Shown here: positions 29,650 through 40,270 of the stretch, in pieces
Layout: each line of letters begins with the position of its first letter
How positions within the stretch are numbered: the first letter of the stretch is position 1
Assembly: GCA_037043015.1 (NCBI GenBank)
Contig: CM073325.1
Span: 20,315,001 to 20,379,000, forward strand
Length of the DNA: 64,000 nucleotides
Direction of reading: 5' to 3'
Origin: Bryum argenteum
Taxonomy: Eukaryota > Streptophyta > Bryopsida > Bryales > Bryaceae
Notes under the pieces: model-generated
Seen by the model: only the letters and a program-made list of their open reading frames with translations
Database searches by the model: none
What the model was told of the DNA's origin: nothing
Made by a program: the position numbers and the translations under genes

Positions 29650-32498
29650 CCTTGAATTCCGGTCGCGCCCTCCGACCGATCGGTCGGCCAGCGACCGCGT
29701 CCGATGGACCGACCAATGGACCGACCGATTGACCGAGCGACCGGTCGGTGTCTTGCGCTCCTCTCTTCCTCTCTCACTCACCAACACTCCCTCATCTCTC
29801 CACTTCTCCCTTCTTCTTCCTCCTCTTGCTTGCATTTAAGAATTGTCTATTTTTAGGTACCTGACATTGTACCTACAATCTAAATCAGGGCATTAATCCA
29901 CATGCCGATTTTGTCAGGGGAATGTCGGGAAGATCTTCTTTTCATAGAAGGGAATGTTTTACTCAAAAGATCTTATGGGCTTGGACAAATGGACACACAT
30001 GAAAAATAGAACTTATTATAAATAACCCCTCGTTGTTCATATGAATCTTAACTGTCCATGAATCACTTGGAATTCTTTAGGGGTACAATGTCATGCTTTG
30101 ATAGAATTTGCAATATATTCACATTGACTTATGATAATGAAAAATATTATAGTTACTAACCATTTACGGATCTAAGTATCTAAGCAAATTTTATTTGAAT
30201 CCAAATGGGTGGTTTTTTATTTAACCCCTAAAGGCTAGGGGGGGGGGGTTTGAAGGAAAAATAAATGTGTTAAGAAATGTGAGTTTTCTAACTCTTGTAA
30301 ACTTTCTTCCCAAAAACAATATAAAAACCTTAATTCTAAGATTAAATTGTTGTAGTTGAAATCCTCATAACAATTAATAATTCTCTTGTAATAGATTAAA
30401 GACACCTAAACTTTCAATAGCAAAATATAATTCTCATTTCTATTCTTAGTACTTATTTATTTGTATGGTTTCCTTAAATTTTATCTTGTATGAAAAAGGC
30501 CAATACTTATCTTTGAAGAATACTACTAGTTTTCTTTTATAATAAGTTATTCAATATTATGCAAACCTTGTCATGTTTGTGATTGAAGGGTTGGTGTGAA
30601 CAATACATGATTCCAAAGTCCAAACTAGGTTTTGTAATGTAGATGAGGTTTTCAACCCATCTTACATCTCGGAGGTAAAAAATAAGTCCAACAAGAATCT
30701 TTTTTAAATCAGATACATCTTGTCAAAATTTGGAATAAAGTACAAAATGGTTGATTGGGCCTTTAGTAGTTGAGCGTTAGAGTGAATATCCATTGATGTA
30801 CTATATTGAAAGGCTATTAGCATCATATAAGTATATAAATATGTGAAGGAAAAAGACATATAACATAAAACTTACAATACAAATTCATGCAACCCAAATT
30901 TAGAAGAACAATACTACAAAGTATTATGTGCTAATATTTGTCTTTCAAGTGTATGTATGAGTATGAAGATTATATTTCTATAAGACTCTCCTAAACATTT
31001 AACAAGTTACGTAGTGGTAATGTGTAAATATAGATTTTTCATTTAATTGATCTTGGTAGATGTTCATAACTCCTGAATAAATATGAGTCATGTCCACGTT
31101 TATGGCGTATGTTATTTTTTATTTTTGTAGAAAGTAATGTATCTTCAATATCTTATTATAGCAATTCATAATACTACAAGATCAAATATACAATGATATA
31201 TTATTTTAAGATGCGATTAGTTGATATTGACCCCATTTGATTTATATGGCAATAAAATTTGTATTGAATAAAAATAATCTTTGTGGAAGTGTTTTCTTAT
31301 CCTCAAGTAAAGATTTTTTATTTAATCTTATTTGACCCTTATGATGCTATGTGTTTTTGGCAAATGACACTAAGAACTTACACCCCCAAAATACCAAGTG
31401 CCCTTCACAGTGAATTAAGACATTAGGCTTGTTCCTAAAGCTTGCAATATGGGAATTAAAGAAAAATACGTAATTTAAACTAAAAAACACATGAACATCA
31501 TCCTATTTTCTCTTTTAAGTTGTTAAACATCAACATGCCATAAGTAGTACAAAGTAAGTAACATCTTCCGGACCATGATAATAAGATTAAATGAATCATC
31601 AATCAATTCGCAAAAGTTACTTAAGTATGGTTATAATTTATAGATAAAATAAAGAGATCTTAATCCCTAAATATCCTTGATGCGAAATTGCCTAAATTCT
31701 CCATGCTTATAAAGCCCCATTTGAAACAATGTTTAGAAGATCCAACCGTAGGATCTTAAAGTTCACTTGAGTTTTTAGTCACTTGTAAAATTTAAACCGT
31801 TGATTCTTTTCCATTAGTGAGATCGTAATGCTCAAAGCAAGAAGAATCTTATTTGAGCGGGAACCCCAAATAGTGTAATCTGGATCTTGAAAAACTTTAG
31901 GGGGGTGGGGGGGAGTTCTGAAGAAATTCAAAATGGTTGTTGGAATAAATTAGAATAGGGTTAGGGTTAAGAGGAGTGGCCGCCATCCTTAGCTCCCCAC
32001 CAAGGCGGCTTCGGACGCCCATGCCGTCCGGGGAAATTTTTTTTAAAAAAAAATAAAAATAAAAATAATAATAAAATAAATAAAAAAATAAAATAAAAAT
32101 AAAAAATATATATATATATATATCTAAATTTAGAATCCGGTCGCTCGTCCGATCAGTCTACCGACCAATCGGATTTGAGCGACCGGATTCTAAATTTAGA
32201 TTTTTTAATTTTATTTTTTTTTATTATTTTTTTTTTTTTTTTCCTCGGTCGGGTCGACCGCCGACCGATCAGACGGCCACTGCTCTACCGGTCGCCCCGG
32301 GTTGGGCCGGTCGGCGGGCCAATCGCCCGGGCCAAAGACCGGTCGCCCCGCCCAAAGACCGGTCGCCCAGGCCGAAGATCGGTCGCCCCTTTTACCTTAG
32401 GTAAATAGTTCAAAATCTCTAAGTCACAGACGCTCCCATAACCCCCTGCGGACATCCGACGGACGTCCACCGGACGTCCGGACGCTGTGACATCCCTG
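27567..32498. mobile_element. hAT-like foldback element (~4.9 kb), non-autonomous
   Basis: The termini are CAGGGATGTC and GACATCCCTG, an inverted pair of hAT type. The flanks carry an 8-bp duplication ATGTACAT (27559-27566 and 32499-32506), the hAT target size. The target is the gypsy pol frame, which reads through if the element is removed. The interior has no transposase. It is one large imperfect palindrome centred near 29640. GC-rich CGGTCG/CGACCG clusters lie near both ends (27820-27980 and 32240-32390). Confidence 0.9.
28038..32201. repeat. nested palindromes: long inverted arms plus two end hairpins
   Basis: The left arm (about 28149-29610) is complementary to the right arm (about 29660-32040). 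The right arm has ~0.9 kb extra near 30630-31530. Hairpin 28038-28109 (TTTAGAATCCGGTTGCTCCG… and its complement) and hairpin 32122-32201 are themselves inverted partners. The centre holds ~32 T (29620-29650). Both arms contain 'ccctaaagg'-type ends (29044-29058, 30221-30235). Confidence 0.85.
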
Positions 32499-32506
32499 AT
32501 GTACAT

Positions 32507-33660
32507 CCTGTTAAATTGGGATAAACCCAACAATCTTTGGACGCCCTTTTGATCGGTAGGAGGCGTCATGTCTATGATGTCTTGGATCTTGGCTGGGTCT
32601 GGAAGTTTACCATATTTGCACACTATATATCCCAAGATAACTCCTGCAAAGAATAGAAACATGCATTTGTCGGCATTGAGGCTCACCCCGTTCTGCCGAC
32701 AAGCTTGGAATATCTGTCGTAAATGGTCAACGTGGTCTTTCATTTGTTCATACACCGTGCCATCATCTAGATAAATGCGAAAGAATCTTTTTAAGTAAGG
32801 ACGGAATATTAATTCCATGACCCTTTGGAATGTCATTGGTGCATTTTTAGCTCCGAATGGCATCCTTTTGAATTGATAGGGCCCCCACTCCGTGGAGAAA
32901 GCGGTTTTACTTTTATCTTGTTCAGCCATGGCAACTTGGTAGTACCCCGAAAAGCAATCTAGAAATGAGTACATTTCGTGTCCGGCAACTTCATCGATAA
33001 TTTCCTCCATATGTGGTAATGGATAGTGGTCTTTTTTAGTGGCGGCGTTTAGTTTTCGAAAGTCAACGCAGATTCGCAGGGCACCATTTTTCTTTGGTAT
33101 GATGACCATAGGCGACAACCAAGGAGCGGCATCCACTGGAGATATAAATTTTGCACTAAGTAATTTCTCAAGCTCGGTCTTGACTTTGGCAGCGTAGTTT
33201 GGGTTCATGCGGTATCTCCGTTGTTGCACTGGCTGGGCATTCGGCTTTAAATCGATGTTGTGCTCGGCTATATTCCGTGGTATACCTTTAAGATCCTCAT
33301 GGGACCAGGCAAATATGTCTCGAAATTCTCTAAACAGAGTAACTGCTGTCTGCTTGATGGCATCTGGTGCGTCAGCGTTGATTTTCACGTACTTTGGCTC
33401 TTCTTCGGTGCCCAAGTTGACTAACTCTATTTTTTCTTTGGCTCCGTTAGTCCATCCGGTGACCACTTGCTCCTCGAGCGCCTTTGTTGCCGGGGTAGCA
33501 TTCACCGTGACATCTCCTTGGATCTCTTCAGTAAAACGCGAAGGTATATCCAATACTTCTTCTTGTGGCACAACGCTGGCCAAATGGATCTCGGCAACTG
33601 GGATCAACGAGGGGTCACCATGGAAGACTAGAGCCTCCTGTTCCGGTGTTAAACCTTTGA
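32507..33660 (-). pseudogene. gypsy reverse transcriptase region
   Basis: The frame contains IPRNIAEHNIDLKPNAQPVQ, PWLSPMVIIPKKNGALRICV, SFLDCFSGYYQVAM, MPFGAKNAPMTFQRVM and the YLDD box (FRIYLDDGTVYEQ). This is the palm and fingers of a chromovirus/gypsy-type RT. It ends at the hAT insertion site (LSQFNRMYI). The region is open for >370 codons, so this part decayed little. Confidence 0.9.
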
Positions 33661-33676
33661 CCCAATCGGTGCCTGC

Positions 33677-34354
33677 TCAATTTCGAATTTGGTCAACTTT
33701 TGCCTTGGTAACACATCTGTCCACGGGAATCACAATTGTCCTGCCCTGATGATGTAGTCTAATTTGATTCCGGGCCCAGTCGTGCACAACATTCATATCT
33801 CGTAACCATGGTCTACCGAGTATGATCGGGAAATTGGTAGTATCTGGCATATCAATGACGACAAAGGTTGCCGGTGTCGATATGCCATGCGTGGTAATGG
33901 CTACAGTGGCCAGGATCCCTAAAGGTGTGACCGGGGCATCGTTTGCCATCCTTAGTATAAACTGGGCCATTTTAGGTGATGGCAATCCTAGCTGTCTGCG
34001 AAGGCCTTCACTCATGACGTTGATACCGGAGCCTCCGTCTACTAAGACATTTGACAACTTCTGAGAGCCTAAACGTAGGTGTATCACTGCGGCATCAGGA
34101 TCGATGGTGGTAGCGTTGTTGTCTACAGTCACCATCGCTGTTGACGCATTGGGTATGGCCGTCTGTTGTAAGTATTTCTGCAATTCGGGACTAATTTTGA
34201 GCAAGCTGGTTAGTGTGATACTTACGGTCGTATTGTCCATCACTTGTTGTAGATTGGTTCCTGATGGCAGCTCCAAGTCTTGCTGAATTTGTTGTCGAAT
34301 GTTGTGTAGTCGTTCCCAATGTTGCTCCGGGAATGGTTTGCGATGTTCGATCAC
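33677..34354 (-). pseudogene. gypsy aspartic protease region
   Basis: It contains KLSNVLVDGGSGINVMSEGL (active-site DGGSG, as in many plant gypsy proteases) and FPIILGRPWLRDMNVVHDWA (flap/ILGRP-W motif). It stops at TGA-type breaks on both sides, so it is separated from gag and RT by frame changes. Confidence 0.85.
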
Positions 34355-34415
34355 ATGTTCCGGTGTGGCGGCTTTAGACCTTGTGGTGACGGCGGCAGTA
34401 GAAATGGTGGAGACA

Positions 34416-35593
34416 TTAGTCTCGGTCCCATGAACTTCTGTCAGCGTTACTCCCCCCCCGCCTATTCGGGTTGGGTCTCTGGTTATCGAATGGCGCCGTG
34501 GTGTGTTGATTGGATTCCGCCATTGGACGGGTTTGCGACCAACGTTGCTTTAGGACAGGGCATTGGCTTCGTCGATGGTGTATGGATCCACATTCCCAAC
34601 ACCCATCACTCCTGCCTCGTTGGAATGCGTCGACATGGACTTCCTCCGTATACATGGCCGCAGCGGTAGGTCGAGGTCGCCTGGTGTCTTCGCTGCGATT
34701 GTTGCCTGAAACAAACCAACAACGTCCATTATGGGCCTTCCCGCATGTCGTGCACAGTGTCAATGTTATACGGGCATCGTTTCGTTGTCCTTGACTGGGT
34801 AAAGGCAACAAGGGAGCTTGGGTTTTGTTAAGCAGCCCAAGCTCTCTGCTGATGTCATTCGCGGCTGTTAAGACATCGGGTAGGGTTTTTACCCCTCTGA
34901 TGACAATACCTTGTTGGATCCACGGCAACATCCCTTTCTTGAACCACTCGCATAGGTAGTCATCTGTTGGCCTCTGGTTCAACTTATCAGCCAACTGCTT
35001 AAATCGATCGTAGAAGGTGTCCACAGTTTCTCCCTTTTCTTGAGTAATATTTCCCAAGGCGCGGAGAATTTCAGAAGATGTCTTAAGTTTGCGAAACTTC
35101 TGCAAGAAACTTCTTTCTATATCTTCCCAAGTGGGATTGGCATGTTCGGCTTCAAAGTCGATATACCAGTTGATATGGTTCCCTTGCAACGTGGTACCAA
35201 AGATCTATATTCTGTAAGTCAGCAGTGGTAGAGACGCCATTAGTTCTGGCGATGACCTTAAAACGCCGAATGTCCCAATCAGGGTCGGCATTGTCGTCAA
35301 ATACCGGGTAGGGTATTTTGGGTAACTTAATGAGCCTATCTCTTTCTCCTGCGTCCATCGATGTAGCCACCGTTGGGTTTACAGGAGGTACCAATGTTGA
35401 CGATGAGGGCATCGATCGCAGCGATCCCAGGACTGGGTATGGCAGCGGAAGTAGCCGTGCCTTGCAAATGCTGGTATTGGTGACTAAGCATTTCCAATTT
35501 GGCATTGGTGGCGTCATTTTTGGCAACAAGGTCTGTCATTTGTTGCTTCATCCATTGTAAAAATTCTCTGGTGGCATCAGGGTCGTCAGTCAT
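34416..35593 (-). pseudogene. gypsy gag with zinc knuckle
   Basis: The first piece starts at 35593 (MTDDPDATREFLQWMKQQMT). After frame changes near 35350 and 35190 it continues with NPTWEDIERSFLQKFRKLKT, TVDTFYDRFKQLADKLNQRP and the knuckle CWECGSIHHRRSQC (a CCHC variant). It forms the capsid in intact elements; here it is broken. Confidence 0.85.
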
Positions 35594-35698
35594 CTGGTTC
35601 TTTCTCTTTTTGCTGTCGAGGCGACATCTTGTTTTGTGTAGGGCTTCTACTCGACTTCTGCGTAGCTCAACACTCCCTCCCCAGCATGGTCGCCAAAA

Positions 35699-36389
35699 TG
35701 TTAGCCGGGCAGGTGTGGAAGTGCTTTACGAGACTACCTAAGTCGACCATTGTTCATATTTTGAGGCAACGTGGAGTTCTTTTGTGGGGGAGTAAATAGG
35801 TACAGAAATCCGGTCAGTGTTAAGGAACACTTCGGGCCGCCAACTAATGACAACTAAGGCTAAGACTGGCCACTCTGTGGTATATCGGAGAGTCTAAGAC
35901 AGGACTCAGCGTTGGCGTCTGGTGACTGAAGGTGGCTTCAAAAAGGGGGCGGGACTCCTGGTGCCAGCAGTGTGTTTTCTAAGCTGTCATTCGGATATCG
36001 AGGGTTATTGTCGTCAAGGCCAACGAGGGTAGTTCGAGAGATAGGCTGAGGGAGGTCTTCCAAGATCAGTTCGTACCACCAATGTTGTCTTACGTTGGCT
36101 GGCACCTTGGCATCGGAGAGGGGGAGAGCCTCCACACACACATACACACACAATGGCACTTTCGCGTTCTGCACAACAACTCGGTGCCAACGTGCGGCAA
36201 CGGCTGGGAGTAACTGTTCAAGAAACGTAGAGCAGTTACAGGAAGTAGTTACGCAGACATAGAAGTAAGGAAAAGACTGACCATGGCCTTTGTATTGATT
36301 TTTAGGAAATAAAGTACAATCATATTCAATCCCTATCCTCAATCACAATGCCTATGCTGAGAAAACCAGTGTCTAATCTGTGCTAACTA
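35699..36389 (-). repeat. 5' LTR of the gypsy element (right border approximate)
   Basis: The inner edge is TGTTAGCCGGGCAGG at 35699 (plus strand); read on the minus strand this is …GGCTAACA. It is followed by TTTTGGCGACCATGCTGGGG, which has the position and look of a primer-binding site. The outer edge is probably near TGCTAACTA (36381-36389). No second LTR exists for comparison. Confidence 0.6.
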
Positions 36390-36509
36390 CGGTCTTAAGT
36401 AGTCGTTGGAGACCGGAAATCGCTGGTGCCGTTCGGTGCTCCTATCCTCCCGACTTGGCCGCAAACGGCCTGTGGGCATCGTTGACTTCGGTGACAAAAT
36501 GACTGTTCA

Positions 36510-36760
36510 GAAACTTATGCTCCGAGCTACCAACCAGTTGGCAGAACAAATTCATTCCACGGCTCAGCTGCGTGTTCACTTGCATCGCACTTCCCGCCCC
36601 GGAGCTAGAACACCATCGCGAGTTCAAATCCGAACATCTGCTATTAGAGCTTATCAGCTTCAGAAGCTTCCAGAACTGCTGGAACTCGCATCAGAGACTA
36701 AACTCGACATCATAAAAGGCAACACGCCCGATCGACCGTCACGTTCTTTGTCATCGTCCT
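36510..36760 (+). pseudogene. array upstream module with SKP1 exon-2-like ending
   Basis: The frame reads RATNQLAEQIHSTAQLRVHL, then HRTSRPGART and AYQLQKLPELLELASETKLD, then IIKGNTPD. It is the least damaged copy of the module also seen at 11597 and 16530. The final part resembles the SKP1 helix with IIKGKTPEE. Confidence 0.45.
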
Positions 36761-36854
36761 TCACTGCACTAAGTATCACTTTTAGGGAGGCTCGATCTTT
36801 TGATCAGCGTTGAGCTTTGTGTGTTAAGTGTCGTCCATTGCAGAAGCTTTTAAC

Positions 36855-37399
36855 ATGGCGTCGAAGTTCGTGAAGCTGATTAGCTCTGATCAAAAAATAG
36901 TCGAAGTCGATGTGGCTGTGGCGATGGAGTCTGACACGCTGAAGTACATTATTGAGACTAATTAAGGGCATCGATGAGCCGATTTCGTTGCCGACGGAGC
37001 TGTCAGGCGATATCCTGGAGAAGGTGGTGGAGTATTGCAAGTATCATGTGGAGAGAGAGGATGAGATGTGATGGGATGCTGAGTTTGTGAAGGTCTTGGA
37101 TCAAAATACTCTTCGCGCCCTTATCGAGGTGCGAAACTTTTACCTATTTGCTTTGCTCTTGTCGGATTGTTATCGGCACAGCACATTTAACGAGTGTACG
37201 TCTGCATCAGGCGGCATATGACCTGGAGATCAACATGATGCTGAGACTCACCGTTCACACTTTTCACCATAATGAAAAGAATTCGGAGAATGAGTTGATA
37301 ACAAGCATGGAAGCCGTGTACGTGCTCAAGCTTCGGTTGTCATGCTACTTTCACTCCAGAAGAAGAGGCGGAATTCCGAAGACAATGAGAATTAAGTAG
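36855..37399 (+). pseudogene. SKP1-like pseudogene with stops
   Basis: It reads MASKFVKLISSDQKIVEVDV and VAMESDTLKYIIETN, then TAA. The frame resumes with PTELSGDILEKVVEYCKYHV, then TGA, then WDAEFVKVLDQNTLRALIE to a donor at 37129. Exon 2 (37211-37399) starts AAYDLEINMMLRLTVHT but is then scrambled. The leader at 36770-36854 is that of the array. It is clearly dead. Confidence 0.8.
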
Positions 37400-38759
37400 A
37401 GTGGCCGTGGTTGTGGAGCTTGTGAAACATCAAATATGAGTAGTAGCATGACAACCGAAGCTGGAGCACGTACACGGCTTGCTTATCATGGGCAGGTTTT
37501 GGTGTTGCTATGTACCGAGGGCACCTTTCATGGAACGCCTAGTGTGTCATGTCCATCGAAATGTTGTCGTATGTGTTTGAATTGCTTGTAACGAGTGTAA
37601 TTTTAGTTCTACTGCAAGTATATACATGTAGAGGCGTGATGACGATGTTAGGAAAACTGACGTTGACGTCAACTCAGCAATGGTGTTACACCTTAGTGCT
37701 GAGGTTGGCTTTGTTTTGCGGCGTTCTGTTAACAGATCTTTTCGAACTCTTGATATTCCGGTGCAGATTATATGCATGGACGTGACTTCGAGCATTTCCT
37801 CGCAATTGCACCTTCTTTTCATTTAGAGTATATTTGCTTCTATTATAAAAATCGTCATAGATGAAAATGAAGAGAAGCTAATAAGATCTCAACCGTACAA
37901 ACTTGTAATAGACTTATCGAAGATCATGTGGACCAAAATTTGAGTCATGAGGCCTTATAGATCGGGAGATCATAACATATTAATACTAAAAACAAACTGC
38001 AAAATTTCATCATTTTCACTTTGAGGTGGAAATGCTACCAATATACCTATTGCAATGAAAAAGTCACCAATTAGGAAGATGTTCACCTTCATCTTAATAA
38101 GTCCTTTACCCAACAAAAATTCATCAAAAAAATTTCTTGGCTCAAATAAAAGCCATGCAATGGTAAAAACTGCCGAAAAATTTACAAAGGAAAAATAGTC
38201 CAAAACTAGACCCTTTGCATTCAATTTCATGCCTTATCTTCAAAACATCTTCGATCTTGTTAAGGTTTCTACCACTTAGACTACACTCTAATTGAAGGCC
38301 ATTCCAAAAAATTAAGTTGAAATCCAACGGTGGATGAAGGAGATATAGCTCCTCAAATATCATCCATTTTCTCACTTTTTCTGTTGACAAAACATCAATG
38401 CAAATCCAATAGCAGAATCATTTGGATCAAAAAACTTATCACTACAAAGTTGTTAAGAATCACCTTAAAATCATGACCATGAAAAAAAAAATCATGACCA
38501 TGAAAAAAAAATCATGAAAAACTATTTTTAATTTCACATAATTGGCTTGCAATGGTAATACATGCCCCATGCTTGGAAACCCAAAAACAAGAGCTGCCTT
38601 CACTAAAGTGCATTCCATTAATTCATAATTTATTGTATGGGCTTGCAAATTTTACAACACAAACTAGACTTGATTTGGAACCCAACACAAGTGATTTCAT
38701 CCAAAACGGAGTTTGGATGAAGGCGTTATGGCTCGTCAAAGTTTCTGCCCTCCATCCAA
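37400..38759. other. SKP1 3' module, then AT-rich non-genic DNA
   Basis: 37400-37840 repeats the downstream module of the array (TAGAGGCGTGATGACG at 37629). 37840-38760 is AT-rich with a short triplicated ATCATGACCATGAAAAAA block near 38470-38515. No gene is seen. Confidence 0.4.
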
Positions 38760-38797
38760 AATGTAGAAAAACGACATTGGGGACGTTTAGGGGTTAA
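38760..38797 (+). mobile_element. piggyBac-type right terminus, orphan
   Basis: The sequence GGGGACGTTTAGGGGTTAA matches the right end of the full piggyBac element (…GGGCCTTTAGGGGTTAA). A matching left end was not found upstream. The minisatellite begins directly after the TTAA. Confidence 0.55.
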
Positions 38798-40094
38798 TAT
38801 AGGCTTAGGGGCTTAGGGGCTTAATATGGGCTTAGGGGCTTAGGGGCTTAGGGGCTTAATATGGGCTTAGGGGCTTAATGTGGGCTTAGGGGCTTAATGT
38901 GGGCTTAGGGGCTTAATGTGGGCTTAGGGGCTTAATATGGGCTTAGGGGCTTAATGTGGGCTTAGGGGCTTAATGTGGGCTTAGGGGCTTAGGGGCTTAA
39001 TATGGGCTTAGGGGCTTAATATGGGCTTAGGGGCTTAATATGGACTTAGGGGCTTAATATGGGCTTAGGGGCTCACGGGCTTAATATGGGCTTAGGGGCT
39101 TAATATGGGCTTAGGGGATTAATATGGGCTTAGGGGCTTAATATGGGCTTAGGGGCTTAATGTGGGCTTAGGGGCTTAATATGGGCTTAGGGGCTTAATG
39201 TGGGCTTAGGGGCTTAATATGGGCTTAGGGGCTTAATGTGGGCTTAGGGGCTTAATATGGGCTTAGGGGCTTAATGTGGGCTTAGGGGCTTAGGGGCTTA
39301 ATATGGGCTTAGGGGCTTAATATGGGCTTAGGGGCTTAATATGGGCTTAGGGGCTTAATATGGGCTTAGGGGCTTAATATGGGCTTAGGGGCTCAATATG
39401 GGTTTAGGGGCTTAATATGGGCTTAGGAGCTTAATATGGGCTTAGGGGCTTAATATGGGCTTAGAGGCTTAGGGGCTTAATGTAGGCTTAGGGGCTCAAG
39501 GGCTTAATGCGGGCTTAGGGGCTTAATATGGGCTTAGGAGCTCAATATGGGTTTAGGGGCTTAGGGGCCTAATTTGGGCCTAGGGGCTTAATATGGGCTG
39601 AGGGGTTTAATATGGGTTTAGGGGCTTCACATGGGCTTAGAAGCTTAATATGGGCTTAGGGGCTTAATATAGGCTTAGGGGCTTAATATAGGCTTAGGGG
39701 CTCAGGGGCTTAATATGGGCTCAGGGGCTTAACATGGGCTTAGGGGCTTAATATGGGCTTAGAAGCTTAGGGACTTAATGTAGGCTTAGGGGCTTAATGT
39801 AGGCTTAGGGGCTCAGGGGCTTAATATGGGCTTAGGGGCTTAATATGGGCTTAGGGACTTAATATGGGTTTAGGGGCTTAGGGGCCTAATATGGGCCTAG
39901 GGGCTTGATATGGGCCGAGGGGCTTAATATGGGCTCAGGGGTTTAATATGGGTTTAGGGGCTTCATATGGGCTTAGGAGCTTTATATGGACTTAGGGGCT
40001 TTATATGGGCTTAGGGGCTTAGGCGCTTAGGGGCTTAGGGGTTGAGGGGCTTAGGAGCTTAATATGGGAATATGGGCTTAAAATGGGCTTAGGG
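38798..40094 (+). repeat. 19-bp minisatellite, ~1.3 kb
   Basis: The unit GGGCTTAGGGGCTTAATAT (last bases AT or GT) is repeated roughly 60-70 times. Extra 9-base CTTAGGGGC sub-units occur irregularly. Copies are near-identical at the left and degenerate toward the right. The unit contains TTAGGGG but is not a canonical telomere repeat. Confidence 0.95.
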
Positions 40095-40270
40095 CACTAG
40101 TAGAAAATGGGCATTAAATGATTGCGCTAAATGACTGTATCTGCAGACTGCAGTCATTTGGGCCAAAAACTGCTGTAAATGACTGCAGCGCCGAATTAGG
40201 ATTTATAGTCATCAACAGATAGTCATAGGGGCATTTGGCCCATATGACTGCAATTTCATCCGTACGCTCT
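40095..40270 (+). mobile_element. CACTA (EnSpm)-type terminus with subterminal repeats
   Basis: It begins CACTAGTAGAAAATGGGC, the typical end of plant CACTA elements. Several AAATGACTGYAG-like motifs follow in both orientations. I could not find a matching right end in the window or any transposase, so the element is incomplete or non-autonomous. Confidence 0.6.

Larger units (their letters stand above)
27141..36389 (-). mobile_element. Ty3/gypsy LTR retrotransposon, 3'-truncated, split by a hAT element
   Basis: Reading right to left: LTR, primer-binding area, gag, protease, reverse transcriptase, RNase H. It ends abruptly at 27141 against an SKP1 exon. Integrase and the second LTR are missing. 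A hAT-like element (27567-32498) sits between RT and RNase H and duplicates ATGTACAT. This is a decayed plant retroelement. Confidence 0.85.

Noticed and set aside
37840..38797. Complete piggyBac-type element ending at 38797
   Set aside because: No left terminus (TTAACCCC…) or transposase was found; only the right end is supported.
38798..40094. Interstitial telomere tract (TTAGGGG)
   Set aside because: The period is 19 bases with AATATGG between TTAGGGG motifs; canonical plant telomere units (TTTAGGG in tandem) are absent.
38798..40094. CRISPR array
   Set aside because: Units are contiguous with no unique spacers, in a eukaryotic setting.
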